Assembly: GCF_016863175.1 (NCBI RefSeq)
Contig: NZ_BOOJ01000068.1
Coordinates: forward strand, 1 to 64,000
Source: Paraplanobispora siamensis
GTDB lineage: Bacteria > Actinomycetota > Actinomycetes > Streptosporangiales > Streptosporangiaceae
Direction: 5' to 3'
DNA length: 64,000 nt
The notes under the pieces are model-generated. The model was not told the origin of the DNA. It saw only the letters and a program-made list of their open reading frames with translations, and did no database searches. Below, piece by piece: positions 8,195 through 16,299 of the stretch. Position 1 is the stretch's first letter. Each line of letters starts with the position of its first letter. Made by a program: the position numbers and the translations under genes.

Positions 8195-8545
8195 TTACCA
8201 GCCGAGTTCGTGCAGTCTCTCATCGCTAATGCCGAAATGATGCGCTATCTCGTGAACGACCGTTATCTGCACTTCTTCCACCACATGATCTTCGGTGTCA
8301 CAGATCGCGCAGATCGAGTTGCGGTAGATCTCTATCCGGTCGGGCAGCACCCCGGCGTACCACTCACCCCGTTCGGTGAGCGGGATGCCGGTGTAGAGGC
8401 CCAGCAGGTCCGGCTCCGGCGGGTCGTCCACGACCACCACGACCACGTTGTCCATGACTTTCGTCAGTTCCGGGGGGATCGTGTCCAGTGCCTCGGCCAC
8501 GAGCTCCTCGAACTTCTCTCTCGAGACCTCGATCACACCTGCCAT
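8195..8545 (-). CDS. Small zincin-like metallopeptidase (PF06262 type)
   Basis: A 116-aa single-domain protein. The C-terminal HEIAHHFGISDERLHELGW supplies the HExxH zinc site (H98, E99, H102) plus the distal part characteristic of this short zincin family. The N-terminal FEELVAEALDTIPPELTKVMDNV is also typical. A central GLYTGIPLTER loop and a Cys pair (SICAICD) are present. Members are soluble and of unclear substrate. It is divergent from the phosphoesterase gene, with a 56-base gap between their start codons. Confidence 0.85.
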   Translation of the reverse strand: MAGVIEVSREKFEELVAEALDTIPPELTKVMDNVVVVVVDDPPEPDLLGLYTGIPLTERGEWYAGVLPDRIEIYRNSICAICDTEDHVVEEVQITVVHEIAHHFGISDERLHELGW

Positions 8546-8601
8546 TCTGCCCCTCTTTTCCGGGTAACCGGATCTCTGGAAATGGGTAGGGACTGAGGTG
8601 C

Positions 8602-10101
8602 ATGAATCTCACGCGTTGGACCCAGAAGGCTCGCGGGCTGGTGTCGGGGCGGGTCGCCAGAGCTGTGACGGTCGTCGCCGTCGCCCTGGCGGGAGCGTGG
8701 CTGGGAATCAGCCTCGCCGGCCCCGTGCGCGCCGTGGTGGGGCCGGTCGAGGCCGGCATGTCGGCGGAGCTGTCCCTGACGGGGGAGACCGTCGTGGACG
8801 CCCACCCGCTCGGGACGCTCAAGTTCGACACCCATGACGCGCCCATCCGGTTGCGCGCCACCCTGGAGAACATCAACACCGAGCGGATCAAGGCCCTGAT
8901 CGACGATCCCCGGCTCGCCGACCGGCTCCCCGAGGTGCTGGAGCAGGAGCTGAGCGACGGCGTCGGCCGGCTGATCCTGCGGGTCATCCTCTGCGGCCTG
9001 GCGGGAGGCCTGATCGGCTGCCTGATCGTCTTCCGCCGTCCCCGCGCCGCCCTGGCCGGCCTGCTGAGCGCCGTCGTCATGATCGCGGGCATCGGCACGG
9101 CGACGATCGTGACGTACCGGCCGGACGCCGTGGTGGAGCCGGAGTACACCGGCCTGCTCGCCGGAGCGCCGTCCCTGGTCGGCGACGCCGAGTCGATCGT
9201 GACGAAGTTCGAGACCTATCGGGGGCAGCTGGCCAAGCTGGTCAACAACGTCTCCCAGCTGTACGACACGGTCTCGGCGCTGCCCGTCTACGACTCCGAC
9301 CCCACCGCGATCCGGGTCCTGCACGTCTCGGACATCCACCTGAACCTGATCGCCTGGAACCTCATCCGCTCGATCACCGCCCAGTTCAGGATCGACGTGA
9401 TCGTCGACACCGGGGACATCACCGACCACGGCACCGGCCCCGAGGACAACTTCGTCAAGGAGATCAGCGAATTCGGCGTCCCGTACGTCTTCGTGCGCGG
9501 AAACCACGACTCCAAGGCCACCCAGCGGGCCGTGGCCAGGCAGAAGGGCGCGATCGTCCTCGACGGCACGTCCAAGACCGTCGCCGGGCTGCGCATCTAC
9601 GGTCTCGGAGATCCCCGCTTCACCCCCGACAAGTCCGTGGCGGTCGACTCCAACCTCGAGTCCCTGGCCGCCCTCGGCCGGCAGCACGCCGCACGGCTCA
9701 CGCAGGCCGCCGAGCCGATCGACCTCGTGGCGGTGCACGACCCGACGATCGCCAAGGGCTTCTCGGGCTCGACCCCTATGGTCCTGACCGGTCACTCCCA
9801 CGCGCGCTCCACCGAGCTGCTGCCCTCCGGCACCCGAGTGCTCGTCCAGGGCTCCACCGGCGGCGCCGGTCTGCGAGCCCTCGAACACGACGAGCCCACG
9901 CCGGTCATGGCCTCGGTTCTGTACTTCGACAAGGAGACGCGCAGGCTCCGGGCCTGGGACGACATCACTCTCGGAGGGCTCGGAGAGCAGTCGGTGCAGA
10001 TCCAGCGTCACCTCGAGAACGACCCTGGGCGTACAATTTCTCCGGAGCCGACGATCAGCCCGTCTCCGACGGGTCCGACCGCCGGCACCGCTACGCCGTG
10101 A
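8602..10101 (+). CDS. Membrane-anchored metallophosphoesterase
   Basis: A 499-aa protein. An N-terminal hydrophobic helix (about 15-35) and a pair of helices around 130-170 anchor it. A calcineurin-like phosphoesterase domain follows from about 238. The full motif set is visible: HVSDIHLN (first Asp and His, near 241-246), VDTGDITDHG, RGNHDS near 300, VAVHDP and LTGHSHARS near 396. These ligate a dinuclear metal centre. The extracytoplasmic or cytoplasmic placement of the domain is not certain. The tail is Pro/Thr/Ser-rich. Substrate is unknown; phosphodiester or phosphomonoester hydrolysis is expected. Confidence 0.85.
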   Translation: MNLTRWTQKARGLVSGRVARAVTVVAVALAGAWLGISLAGPVRAVVGPVEAGMSAELSLTGETVVDAHPLGTLKFDTHDAPIRLRATLENINTERIKALIDDPRLADRLPEVLEQELSDGVGRLILRVILCGLAGGLIGCLIVFRRPRAALAGLLSAVVMIAGIGTATIVTYRPDAVVEPEYTGLLAGAPSLVGDAESIVTKFETYRGQLAKLVNNVSQLYDTVSALPVYDSDPTAIRVLHVSDIHLNLIAWNLIRSITAQFRIDVIVDTGDITDHGTGPEDNFVKEISEFGVPYVFVRGNHDSKATQRAVARQKGAIVLDGTSKTVAGLRIYGLGDPRFTPDKSVAVDSNLESLAALGRQHAARLTQAAEPIDLVAVHDPTIAKGFSGSTPMVLTGHSHARSTELLPSGTRVLVQGSTGGAGLRALEHDEPTPVMASVLYFDKETRRLRAWDDITLGGLGEQSVQIQRHLENDPGRTISPEPTISPSPTGPTAGTATP

Positions 10102-10197
10102 GTCGAGGGAAACCACTTTGGCATCGGGGGCGAATGTCCCCTATGCTTCAGAGGTCTCCAGCGGAAGACGGCAACGGCAGCGGGACGCATGTCCTGA

Positions 10198-10270
10198 GCC
10201 CCCATCGTCTAGTGGCCTAGGACACCGCCCTTTCAAGGCGGCGACACGGGTTCGAATCCCGTTGGGGGCA
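10198..10270 (+). tRNA. tRNA-Glu (anticodon TTC)
   Basis: The acceptor stem GCCCCCA (10198-10204) pairs with TGGGGGC (10263-10269), and the discriminator is A. The anticodon loop is CTTTCAA and the T loop TTCGAAT. It is first in a Glu-Asp-Phe tRNA cluster. Confidence 0.95.
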
Positions 10271-10377
10271 CGGCCGAGCGAAAGCTCGCCAGGGAAACGG
10301 CAGGTCGAAGGCCTCCGAAGAGCTGGTAAGCTAAGCAAGGCAAGAAGGACGGGAGCGAAAACTCCCGACCAAAGCAA

Positions 10378-10452
10378 GGTCCTGTAGAGCAGTTTGGAGT
10401 GCTCGCCACCCTGTCAAGGTGGAGGTCGCGGGTTCAAGTCCCGTCAGGACCG
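10378..10452 (+). tRNA. tRNA-Asp (anticodon GTC)
   Basis: Acceptor GGTCCTG (10378-10384) pairs with CAGGACC (10445-10451), and the discriminator is G. The anticodon loop is CTGTCAA and the T loop TTCAAGT. It lies 107 bases after tRNA-Glu. Confidence 0.95.
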
Positions 10453-10479
10453 CTCTGGTGGGTGTTCATTCACCGCCCA

Positions 10480-10553
10480 GGTCAGGTAGCTCAGTTGGTA
10501 CGAGCGTCCGCCTGAAAAGCGGAAGGTCGGCAGTTCGACCCTGCCCCTGACCA
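10480..10553 (+). tRNA. tRNA-Phe (anticodon GAA), with encoded CCA
   Basis: Acceptor GGTCAGG (10480-10486) pairs with CCTGACC (10546-10552). The discriminator is A, and CCA is encoded at 10554-10556. The anticodon loop is CTGAAAA. Its 3' half and the following terminator recur, decayed, at 14601-14699. Confidence 0.93.
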
Positions 10554-10608
10554 CCACACCTGAAGAGCGAGAACGCCCCGTACGGATCACCGTGCGGGGC
10601 TTTTTGAT
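10507..10608 (+). repeat. Left copy of a ~100-bp direct repeat (tRNA-Phe 3' half plus terminator)
   Basis: This segment covers the anticodon arm, T arm, acceptor 3' strand and terminator of tRNA-Phe. Aligned with 14601-14699 it differs at only about ten positions. A tRNA 3' half duplicated 4.1 kb away is the signature of site-specific integration (attL/attR), the intact gene being the left end. Confidence 0.7.
10575..10605 (+). terminator. Rho-independent terminator of the tRNA cluster
   Basis: Stem 10575-10585 with 10590-10600 (11 pairs, one G-T), loop ATCA, then five Ts. Near-identical stem-loops with the same ATCA loop recur at 14669-14698 and 19581-19618. Confidence 0.85.
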
Positions 10609-10664
10609 CTCCAGTGACAGCGACGCTGACGGCAACGTCCTTGATCCTGGGTGAGGATGGGCGC

Positions 10665-11459
10665 ATGGGTTCCGTCCAGCCGAAGTTCCTTCTGCTCGAT
10701 GAGGATGATCAGGTTCTTGGGGCTTGTCTCAATGCAGAGGGCGTCTTCGTCGAGTCGGCGGAGAGCGATGAGGATCTCACAGTAGAGGTCCTGGGATGCC
10801 TTCCTGCTCAGCGCTTACGTGATCACCTTGAGGGATCCGAGCGCTATCGCCGGAGGAATCCCCTGGACTCGCTACGGCTCCGGATGCTGGACGTGGCAGG
10901 GGAGCCGCTCGTGGACTTCTGGATGGGCGAGATCATCGAGTGGCGATCCTCGCGACTCGATCCCGAGCGGGTGGACATCATCGCTCTGCGGGGATTCGAC
11001 AGTCCGTCGGCCGGCGGGCGTGATGTCTGGGAGCGCTGGCGTTCGGCTCGGCCTGATCGGCTCAACCAGTGGGCGCCGTACGGGCCGGAGGGCAGGCGGG
11101 AATGGCTGACCATCGTCGGCCGCAGCAGTTTCCGAAGGGCCGGGGTACCCGATCGTCCGCCCGGATGCGTGTACCACCTCGATGGAACCCACGTCACCGA
11201 TGAGGCGGCCTTCTATCTTGCGATCGGAGAGGCGATAAACGGGCCCGGAGGCTACTTCGGCTGGAATCTCGATGCGCTGGACGACTGTTTGGCGGGTCGC
11301 TTCGGAGCCAGGACGCCGTTCACTCTGATCTGGAGTGACTCCCAGGTTGCGCGGGAGTCCCTGACGAGGACCTTGGGGGAGGCGGATGACGCTCCCTCCT
11401 ATTTCGAGGTCATCCAGAAGATCTTCGCGGAGCATGATGTGCATGTCGTGCTGAGGTGA
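10665..11459 (+). CDS. Barstar-domain protein with an unrecognised N-terminal domain
   Basis: Start chosen at ATG 10665, which has GAGGA about eight bases upstream, giving 264 aa; the frame is open to 10614. Residues about 168-264 are a barstar (barnase-inhibitor) domain: YHLDGTHVTDEAAFYLAIGE, then GPGGYFGWNLDALDDCL, the most conserved barstar block, then FTLIWSDS. Barstar binds and blocks ribonucleases such as barnase. The N-terminal 165 residues are soluble, begin PKFLLLDEDDQVLGAC, and resemble nothing I can name. No ribonuclease toxin is encoded nearby, so this is an orphan immunity-type gene. It is the first gene inside the tRNA-Phe-bounded segment. Codon use is less GC-biased than in the core genes. 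Confidence 0.8.
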   Translation: MGSVQPKFLLLDEDDQVLGACLNAEGVFVESAESDEDLTVEVLGCLPAQRLRDHLEGSERYRRRNPLDSLRLRMLDVAGEPLVDFWMGEIIEWRSSRLDPERVDIIALRGFDSPSAGGRDVWERWRSARPDRLNQWAPYGPEGRREWLTIVGRSSFRRAGVPDRPPGCVYHLDGTHVTDEAAFYLAIGEAINGPGGYFGWNLDALDDCLAGRFGARTPFTLIWSDSQVARESLTRTLGEADDAPSYFEVIQKIFAEHDVHVVLR

Positions 11460-11551
11460 CCGCGGCCCGGTGCATCCTCACCGGGGCGGGACCCCGCTGA
11501 CGAGGTGCCCGCCCTTCCACGCAGATCGGATTCGCCGCCCGGAGACGAGGT

Positions 11552-12382
11552 TCAGGAGACGGAATCCCTTCCCTGGGAATCCCTCCACTCGTCCCGTCCC
11601 GCCGTCTCATCGGCGGAAGGGACAGGGATGTCGGTCTCGGCGCCCCAGCCGGTCAGGCGGGCGTCGAGGACATGGGAAATCCGGATACCGGAGCCGTTGA
11701 CGATCCACTCGGTCCAGGAGGTCCGGACTCTGCGTGCCAGTCGGTCCTCACCGAGCCAGATCCGCCACGAGACCTTGATCTTCGCATCTCTCCCGGCGGG
11801 CGGCTTCCTGCCGTACTGGTCACGGAACGCGGGAGAGGTTTCGTAGAGCCGGGCGTAGGTGACGGTCCCCTGGTGGATCATGGTGCGGGTGCCGTCGTAG
11901 ACGCCCCCAGCGCGCTTGGTCTCGGTCGTGGCCAGTACCGCCTGCAACGCGGCCGGATCACCGAGATCGATCGCACCGGCGTTCAGGAAGGGACGGGTCT
12001 TCTCGTCCTCGTGGAACAGGACCCAGGTCTTCCCCTCGGGAGCGGGACAGATCCAGCCCTGGCAGTACGTCCGGCCCTCGAACGTGAGGAACCGCATGGG
12101 AGGCTGGGGCTCATCGGATCGGGCGATGTGTCTGACATCGGTGGCTGTCACCGTGCCCTTGCCGAACTCGGTGCGAGTCTTGCTCCGGGAACTGTGCTTC
12201 TCTGCGCCCATCCGCGAGGTGGTGACCTTGGACATGGTCACGCCTCGATCGTCGACGAGCTGACGCTTGAGCGCGTCGGCCGGACTGATCGGGCCTGTTT
12301 GAGCGCCCGCAGCGGTACCGAGTCCGGTGACCGCGATGGATGCGGCCATCGCGACGGCCAGTGGGGTGATCCATCGCTTCAT
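11552..12382 (-). CDS. Secreted protein of unknown function, possibly LolA/LppX-like fold
   Basis: Start chosen at ATG 12382 because GAGGAGGA lies eight bases upstream and the product then begins with a signal peptide, MKRWITPLAVAMAASIAVTG, with a likely cleavage after AGA near residue 28. The mature protein is about 248 aa. The pattern of strands (RFLTFEGRTYCQGWICP, TWVLFHEDE, VSWRIWLGEDRLARRVRTSW, then a W-G...DIPVPSADE end) recalls actinobacterial lipoproteins of the LolA/LppX half-barrel type. There is no lipobox cysteine at the cleavage point, so it is probably secreted rather than lipid-anchored. The resemblance is loose and function is unknown. Confidence 0.6.
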   Translation of the reverse strand: MKRWITPLAVAMAASIAVTGLGTAAGAQTGPISPADALKRQLVDDRGVTMSKVTTSRMGAEKHSSRSKTRTEFGKGTVTATDVRHIARSDEPQPPMRFLTFEGRTYCQGWICPAPEGKTWVLFHEDEKTRPFLNAGAIDLGDPAALQAVLATTETKRAGGVYDGTRTMIHQGTVTYARLYETSPAFRDQYGRKPPAGRDAKIKVSWRIWLGEDRLARRVRTSWTEWIVNGSGIRISHVLDARLTGWGAETDIPVPSADETAGRDEWRDSQGRDSVS

Positions 12383-12513
12383 CCGAGTGGTCCTCCTCGA
12401 TCCCCTCCGCGCTGGAAAGGCACTGCTGATCTTCCTGTCCCGAGGTCTCCTTTCGGTCACCGGATCTTGGGGAGGTATGCCGACCGGGAGGATGTAGAGG
12501 AGCTCTCGGATCT

Positions 12514-12765
12514 ATGGGTTCTGGACCGGGACGTTATCGTGTGCGCGTGGCGTTCGTGGACATCGTCCGGCCGCAGCGTGATGAGCCGTATCCGTGTCCG
12601 TTCTGCGGGTTCCTCACTCTTGGACAGCGGGGCATGCACGAGATCTGCCCGGTGTGCTTCTGGGAGGACGACGGGCAGGACGACCACGATGCCGGCAACA
12701 GGTCTGGACGGTCGCGGGCGATCGTCTTCCAAGCTACGGACCAGAAGCTGGAAGGGAGCCGGTGA
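12514..12765 (+). CDS. CPCC-family cysteine-rich protein, C-terminus abnormal
   Basis: An 83-aa product. Residues 27-58 match the Cys-rich CPCC family: PYPCPFCGFLTL, then GMHEICPVCFWEDDGQDDHD. Two CxxC pairs probably bind zinc. Typical members continue with a Gly/Pro/Asn-rich segment and a helix after the D-D-x-D part. Here the sequence after residue 60 diverges, and a 23-base piece at 12691-12713 recurs at 13776-13798. The 3' end may therefore have been replaced by rearrangement. The start is uncertain: GTG at 12541 is also possible. Function of the family is unknown. Confidence 0.55.
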   Translation: MGSGPGRYRVRVAFVDIVRPQRDEPYPCPFCGFLTLGQRGMHEICPVCFWEDDGQDDHDAGNRSGRSRAIVFQATDQKLEGSR

Positions 12766-12798
12766 CGGTACTGCAGCGGCGAGACAGCCAGATCGTGA

Positions 12799-13383
12799 TC
12801 ACCATCCGTCCCATCCCCGGCATCCCCACCAGGAGCCGCTCAGGTGCCTGAGGCCGTACTCGTAGTCCTCGGAAGCGGGCCGGCCGCCGGGTGCCCAGAC
12901 GAAGCACCGCGTCGAGGCCAGGGGCCCGTCGTTGATGTACAGCTCGGCGGCGGCAGGCGCGACATCCAGGCTCTGGCCCAGATAGCGGCCGCAGACGTGG
13001 TACAGGCCCGTCCAGCGGCAGCCGGGATCGGCGCGCTCGCCGCCCGCAATGATCGATTCCGCGTACTGCTGCATGCCGGGCCGGGAGAGCGCGAAGCGCA
13101 CCGCGAAGGAGACATCCAGATGGATGGCAGCCCACACCCCTGCGACGATGAGCGGTGCCGCCAGCCAGCGCAGGGACCGTTTGACCGACCAGGTGCGCCA
13201 CTGGGTTCCCACCGCCAGGAGCAGGCGGATGAGCCAGTACAGGCCGAGCGGCACCCAGACGAAGAACCCGAAGAACGTTCCTTCGAGATATGGGAAGGGC
13301 ACGCTGGACCACCACAGGTTGGTGAACGCCGCGATCGCCACCGCGGTGAAGAAGCCCCATCCCGGCGGGCGGACGACCTTCAT
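12799..13383 (-). CDS. Small membrane protein of unknown function
   Basis: A 194-aa protein. Hydrophobic helices lie at about 8-28, 40-62 and 72-92, with a basic loop RTWSVKRSLRW between the second and third. The C-terminal half is soluble and contains four cysteines (PGCRWTG, YHVCGRY, TRCFVW, WGCRGW) that could pair outside the membrane. The last helix is followed by VSFAVRFALSRPGMQQYAESII. No family is recognised. It lies within the tRNA-Phe-bounded segment and is convergent with the CPCC gene. Confidence 0.55.
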   Translation of the reverse strand: MKVVRPPGWGFFTAVAIAAFTNLWWSSVPFPYLEGTFFGFFVWVPLGLYWLIRLLLAVGTQWRTWSVKRSLRWLAAPLIVAGVWAAIHLDVSFAVRFALSRPGMQQYAESIIAGGERADPGCRWTGLYHVCGRYLGQSLDVAPAAAELYINDGPLASTRCFVWAPGGRPASEDYEYGLRHLSGSWWGCRGWDGW

Positions 13384-13442
13384 GGCAGCACCCTAATGAC
13401 GATCTTCCACTGTCGTCATCCTCTGCTCGTAGGGTGGTGGTC

Positions 13443-13589
13443 GTGCAGCGGCTCGCGCTCTTCGACCTGGACAACACGCTCGTGAACCTGGATGAGGCGT
13501 TCCGGGCGTGGACTGCTGAGTTCGTCGACGACCGCCGGCTTGAGCATGAGGCGGTTGACTGGTTCTTCGCTCTGGACCGGGCGGGTTAG
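13443..13589 (+). pseudogene. N-terminal fragment of a HAD-superfamily hydrolase
   Basis: The frame from GTG 13443 encodes 48 residues starting VQRLALFDLDNTLVNLDEAF, then stops. The DLDNTL motif is HAD motif I, with the nucleophile Asp and the acid Asp two residues on. The cap domain and motifs II-IV are missing, and nothing downstream continues the protein in another frame. It is a truncated remnant. Loss of the rest agrees with the rearranged look of this region. Confidence 0.7.
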
Positions 13590-13978
13590 CCGATGTCACG
13601 GAGATCCATCGAATCTTGTGAGAGGAAGTACTCCGGTCGGAGATCCTGTCCTGAGTCGGTAGGTGAACCGCTGATCCTTTGTGGCTGAGACGATGTCGAT
13701 CCTCACCGAAGACACATCGTGGCCGCATCGAGATCGCTTCACGATGGCCTGATTCGTGATCTTGCTAACGCGAGTGCTGGCAACAGGTCTAGACGGTCAT
13801 GGACTGAGGAGCCCCGGAGACCTCGCCCGACCAGGCCCAGAGGTCGGCCGTGGACGGTTCTGGACAATCGTGCTCTCACCCGTAATGAAGTGGTCGCGGA
13901 CGGCGTCGTGGTTGTGGTGCATCCGAACGTGACCAGGGCGCGCTTACCGGGCTGACACCTTGTCGGGCCGATGGGCGG
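13590..13978. other. Intergenic stretch with a short repeat of upstream DNA
   Basis: No supportable gene. It contains 13776-13798, a 23-base copy (two mismatches) of 12691-12713 inside the CPCC frame. The small open frame on the plus strand here has no recognisable product. Confidence 0.4.
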
Positions 13979-14461
13979 ATGTCTAGGCTGATGATCATGA
14001 GGCGTTCGGCGATCGCGGTGCTTGCGGCCGTCTGCGTGGGGGCCGGTGCCTTTCTGGTCGCTCCTGTCGCCTCCCTGGTGTTGACCTATGGGTGTACCGC
14101 CGAGGATGACCGGTTCGCCGCCGCTCTGGCCGGGCTCAGTGTCCTCGATGCCCACCCGGTGACTGCGACGCCCCAAGGAGAACGCGACTCCAACTGTGAC
14201 AATGACGACCGGATAGTGACCGTCTGGCAGTCTTATCGGTCCTCGGGGCCGAGCGCCGATGTGCTGTCCTTCTACCGGGACGTCGCGTTCATGGATGGTT
14301 GGGAGCCCTTGCTGGGTGAGGACGGTGAAGAGACGGGCTGCTTCGTCAAGTCGGTCGGCGGCAGTGATCTCCACCTCTCGGTGTCGATGGGTGAGGAGGA
14401 ACGCGACGCCGACTATGACGTGGACGTGAGCTCTTCTATGGACGGTGGGGGCTGGTGTTGA
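13979..14461 (+). CDS. Exported or membrane-anchored protein of unknown function
   Basis: 160 aa from ATG 13979; ATG 13991 or 13997 are equally possible starts. Residues about 8-36 are a hydrophobic signal or anchor helix (RRSAIAVLAAVCVGAGAFLV). The rest is acidic, with a likely disulfide between the Cys near 39 and the one near 73, a conserved-looking VLSFYRDVAFMDGWEPL segment, and a Cys near 121. The FYR.......GW pattern is reminiscent of small actinobacterial lipoprotein-like proteins, but I cannot name a family. Last gene inside the tRNA-Phe-bounded segment. Confidence 0.5.
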   Translation: MSRLMIMRRSAIAVLAAVCVGAGAFLVAPVASLVLTYGCTAEDDRFAAALAGLSVLDAHPVTATPQGERDSNCDNDDRIVTVWQSYRSSGPSADVLSFYRDVAFMDGWEPLLGEDGEETGCFVKSVGGSDLHLSVSMGEEERDADYDVDVSSSMDGGGWC

Positions 14462-14600
14462 TGCCGCGCCGGGTTTCAGAGCGCTTCGAGCCTTGTCGGA
14501 TGACGGCGGCGGTGACGACAACGTCGGCCACCACGAGCACACGGCGGCAGCCGTACGGCACCGCCGACCTCGGGACCGAGCAGGCGACCGGGGTGATTGC

Positions 14601-14699
14601 TCCGCCGGAAAAGCGGAAGGTCGGCAGTTCGACTCCGCCTCTGACCACCACACCTGAACAGCAAGAACGCCCTGTACGGATCACCGTGTGGGGCTTTTG
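14601..14699 (+). repeat. Right, decayed copy of the tRNA-Phe 3' half and terminator
   Basis: Aligned with 10507-10608, it has about 90 percent identity with one single-base deletion. The tRNA 5' half is absent; the sequence before 14601 is unrelated. The T stem has lost a pair (GGCAG against CCGCC), so it cannot be a functional tRNA. The terminator copy (14669-14679 with 14684-14694, then TTTT) still folds using G-T pairs. Best read as an old attachment-site copy at the far end of an inserted segment. Confidence 0.7.
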
Positions 14700-14803
14700 A
14701 TGTGTTGCCCCACCCGATATGGGTGGTTTCCTCTGTCTTTCGCCGTCGCACGCTGTCATGAGCATGGAACCGTCACAGCAACGGTGTCCGGAGGGAACGT
14801 GCC

Positions 14804-15940
14804 ATGACGACAAGTACGACTCCCGCCCCCGTCCCGTTCACCGCCCGTGATTTCGAGGCGCGGAGGGCGCGTGTGGTGGCTGCGGCGACGGAGGCTGGGC
14901 TCGGTGGGGTCCTCGTCGCTCCGGGGCCGGATCTCGTGTGGTTGACCGGGTACCGGCCGACTGCGATCACCGAGAGGCTGACGCTGCTGGTCCTGACCTC
15001 CGAACGGGAACCGGCTCTGCTGGTGCCCACTCTTGAGAGGCCGGACGCCGAGGCGGCCGAGGGGACCTCCGGCCTGGACATCCTCGACTGGCCGGACGGG
15101 GCCGACCCGTACCGCGTCGCGGGCACGCTCCTGCCGTCGGAGGGGGAGTTCGGCGTCTCGGATTCGGCGTGGGCCCTCCACCTGCTCGGCCTGCAGGACC
15201 ATCTGCCGAAGTCGCGCTATCGCGCGCTGACGCGGAGCCTGCCCATGCTCCGCGCGGTCAAGGACGCCAACGAACTCGGCCGGCTCGCCGCGGCGGGTGC
15301 GGCCGCCGACCGCACCTACACCGAGGTCATCCGGCTGCGCTTCGCCGGTCGCCGCGAGACCGAGGTCGCAGCGGACCTCGCGGCGTTGCTGCGTGAGTCC
15401 GGGCACGAGCAGGTCGACTTCACCGTCGTCGGCTCCGGTCCGAACGGCGCCAACCCCCATCACGAGGCCGGAGAGCGGGTGATCCAGCCCGGCGACGCGG
15501 TCGTGCTGGACTTCGGAGGGCTCATGTACGGCTACGGCTCCGACACCACGCGCACGGTGTGCGTCGGCGCGCCGGCCCCGGAGGTGCGGCGGGTGCACGA
15601 CATCGTCCGCGGCGCCCAGCAGGCCGCCTTCGAGGCCGTGCGCCCCGGAGTCACGTGCCAGGAGATCGACCGTGTCGCCAGGGCCTTCATAACGGAGGCC
15701 GGGTACGGCGAGCGGTTCATCCACCGTACCGGCCACGGGATCGGCGTGACCACGCACGAGCCGCCCTACATGGTCGAAGGCGAGGAGCAGCCGCTCGTCC
15801 CCGGCATGTGTTTCTCGATCGAACCGGGCGTCTACCTCACCGGCAGGTTCGGCGTCAGGATCGAGGACATCGTGACCGTCACGGACGAGGGGGGTCGGCG
15901 GTTCAACAACACCGACCACGCCCTCCAGATCGTCGAGTGA
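14804..15940 (+). CDS. M24-family Xaa-Pro aminopeptidase (PepP/PepQ-like)
   Basis: A 378-aa protein of usual length. The N-terminal creatinase-like domain (about 12-145) is followed by the pita-bread catalytic domain. The five metal ligands are visible: the Asp in VVLDFGGLM and in GYGSDTTR (near 235 and 246), His in HRTGHGIG (near 309), Glu in SIEPGVYL (near 341) and Glu in VRIEDIV (near 355). It should remove the residue ahead of proline from peptides in the cytoplasm. Downstream, after 360 bases, lie a permease and a dipeptidase in the same direction, so the block looks dedicated to peptide or amino-acid use. Confidence 0.9.
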   Translation: MTTSTTPAPVPFTARDFEARRARVVAAATEAGLGGVLVAPGPDLVWLTGYRPTAITERLTLLVLTSEREPALLVPTLERPDAEAAEGTSGLDILDWPDGADPYRVAGTLLPSEGEFGVSDSAWALHLLGLQDHLPKSRYRALTRSLPMLRAVKDANELGRLAAAGAAADRTYTEVIRLRFAGRRETEVAADLAALLRESGHEQVDFTVVGSGPNGANPHHEAGERVIQPGDAVVLDFGGLMYGYGSDTTRTVCVGAPAPEVRRVHDIVRGAQQAAFEAVRPGVTCQEIDRVARAFITEAGYGERFIHRTGHGIGVTTHEPPYMVEGEEQPLVPGMCFSIEPGVYLTGRFGVRIEDIVTVTDEGGRRFNNTDHALQIVE

Positions 15941-16299
15941 GCGAGTAATCGTCGAGTGAGCGAGCAAGAGGGCGGCGTGATGCGGCCCCGGCCGGTGAGC
16001 CGGGCGAGTAAGAGCGCGGCGTGATCCGGCTCCGGCGACGGGCCCGCCGCCGCGATCGCGCCGTGGCCGCCGCGCCCCGCGGAGCCGTACCGGGGGGCGG
16101 AACCCTACCCCCGTAAAGGTCACCTCTTCCGGGTGAGAACAGGTGGTCACAGGGCGTTTTACCGTGATCGCATCCACCTTTCCGCCGTGACTGAGGGGGC
16201 GATGAGGGTGCGAAGACTCAACGGGACGTCCGCCGTCGGCGGAAGGGGTTCCGCCATGACGGGTGGAAGGCCGCATCGGCTGGACGAAGTGAGACTGAT
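15941..16299. other. Intergenic region upstream of the APC permease
   Basis: The first 80 bases carry two imperfect copies of a GCGAGTAA..GCGGCGTGAT unit. Around 16115-16155 there are half-sites reading AGGTCACCT and AGGTGGTCAC that could bind a regulator. No gene is supported. Presumably it holds the promoter for the permease-dipeptidase operon, but no clear hexamers are visible. Confidence 0.35.

Noticed and set aside
13719-13955. 78-aa plus-strand gene between the HAD fragment and the next gene
   Set aside because: Arg/Pro-rich random composition, covers a duplicated non-coding piece and has no start signal.
14601-14654. A further tRNA gene
   Set aside because: Only the 3' half resembles tRNA-Phe, the 5' half is absent and the T stem is mispaired, so it is a remnant.
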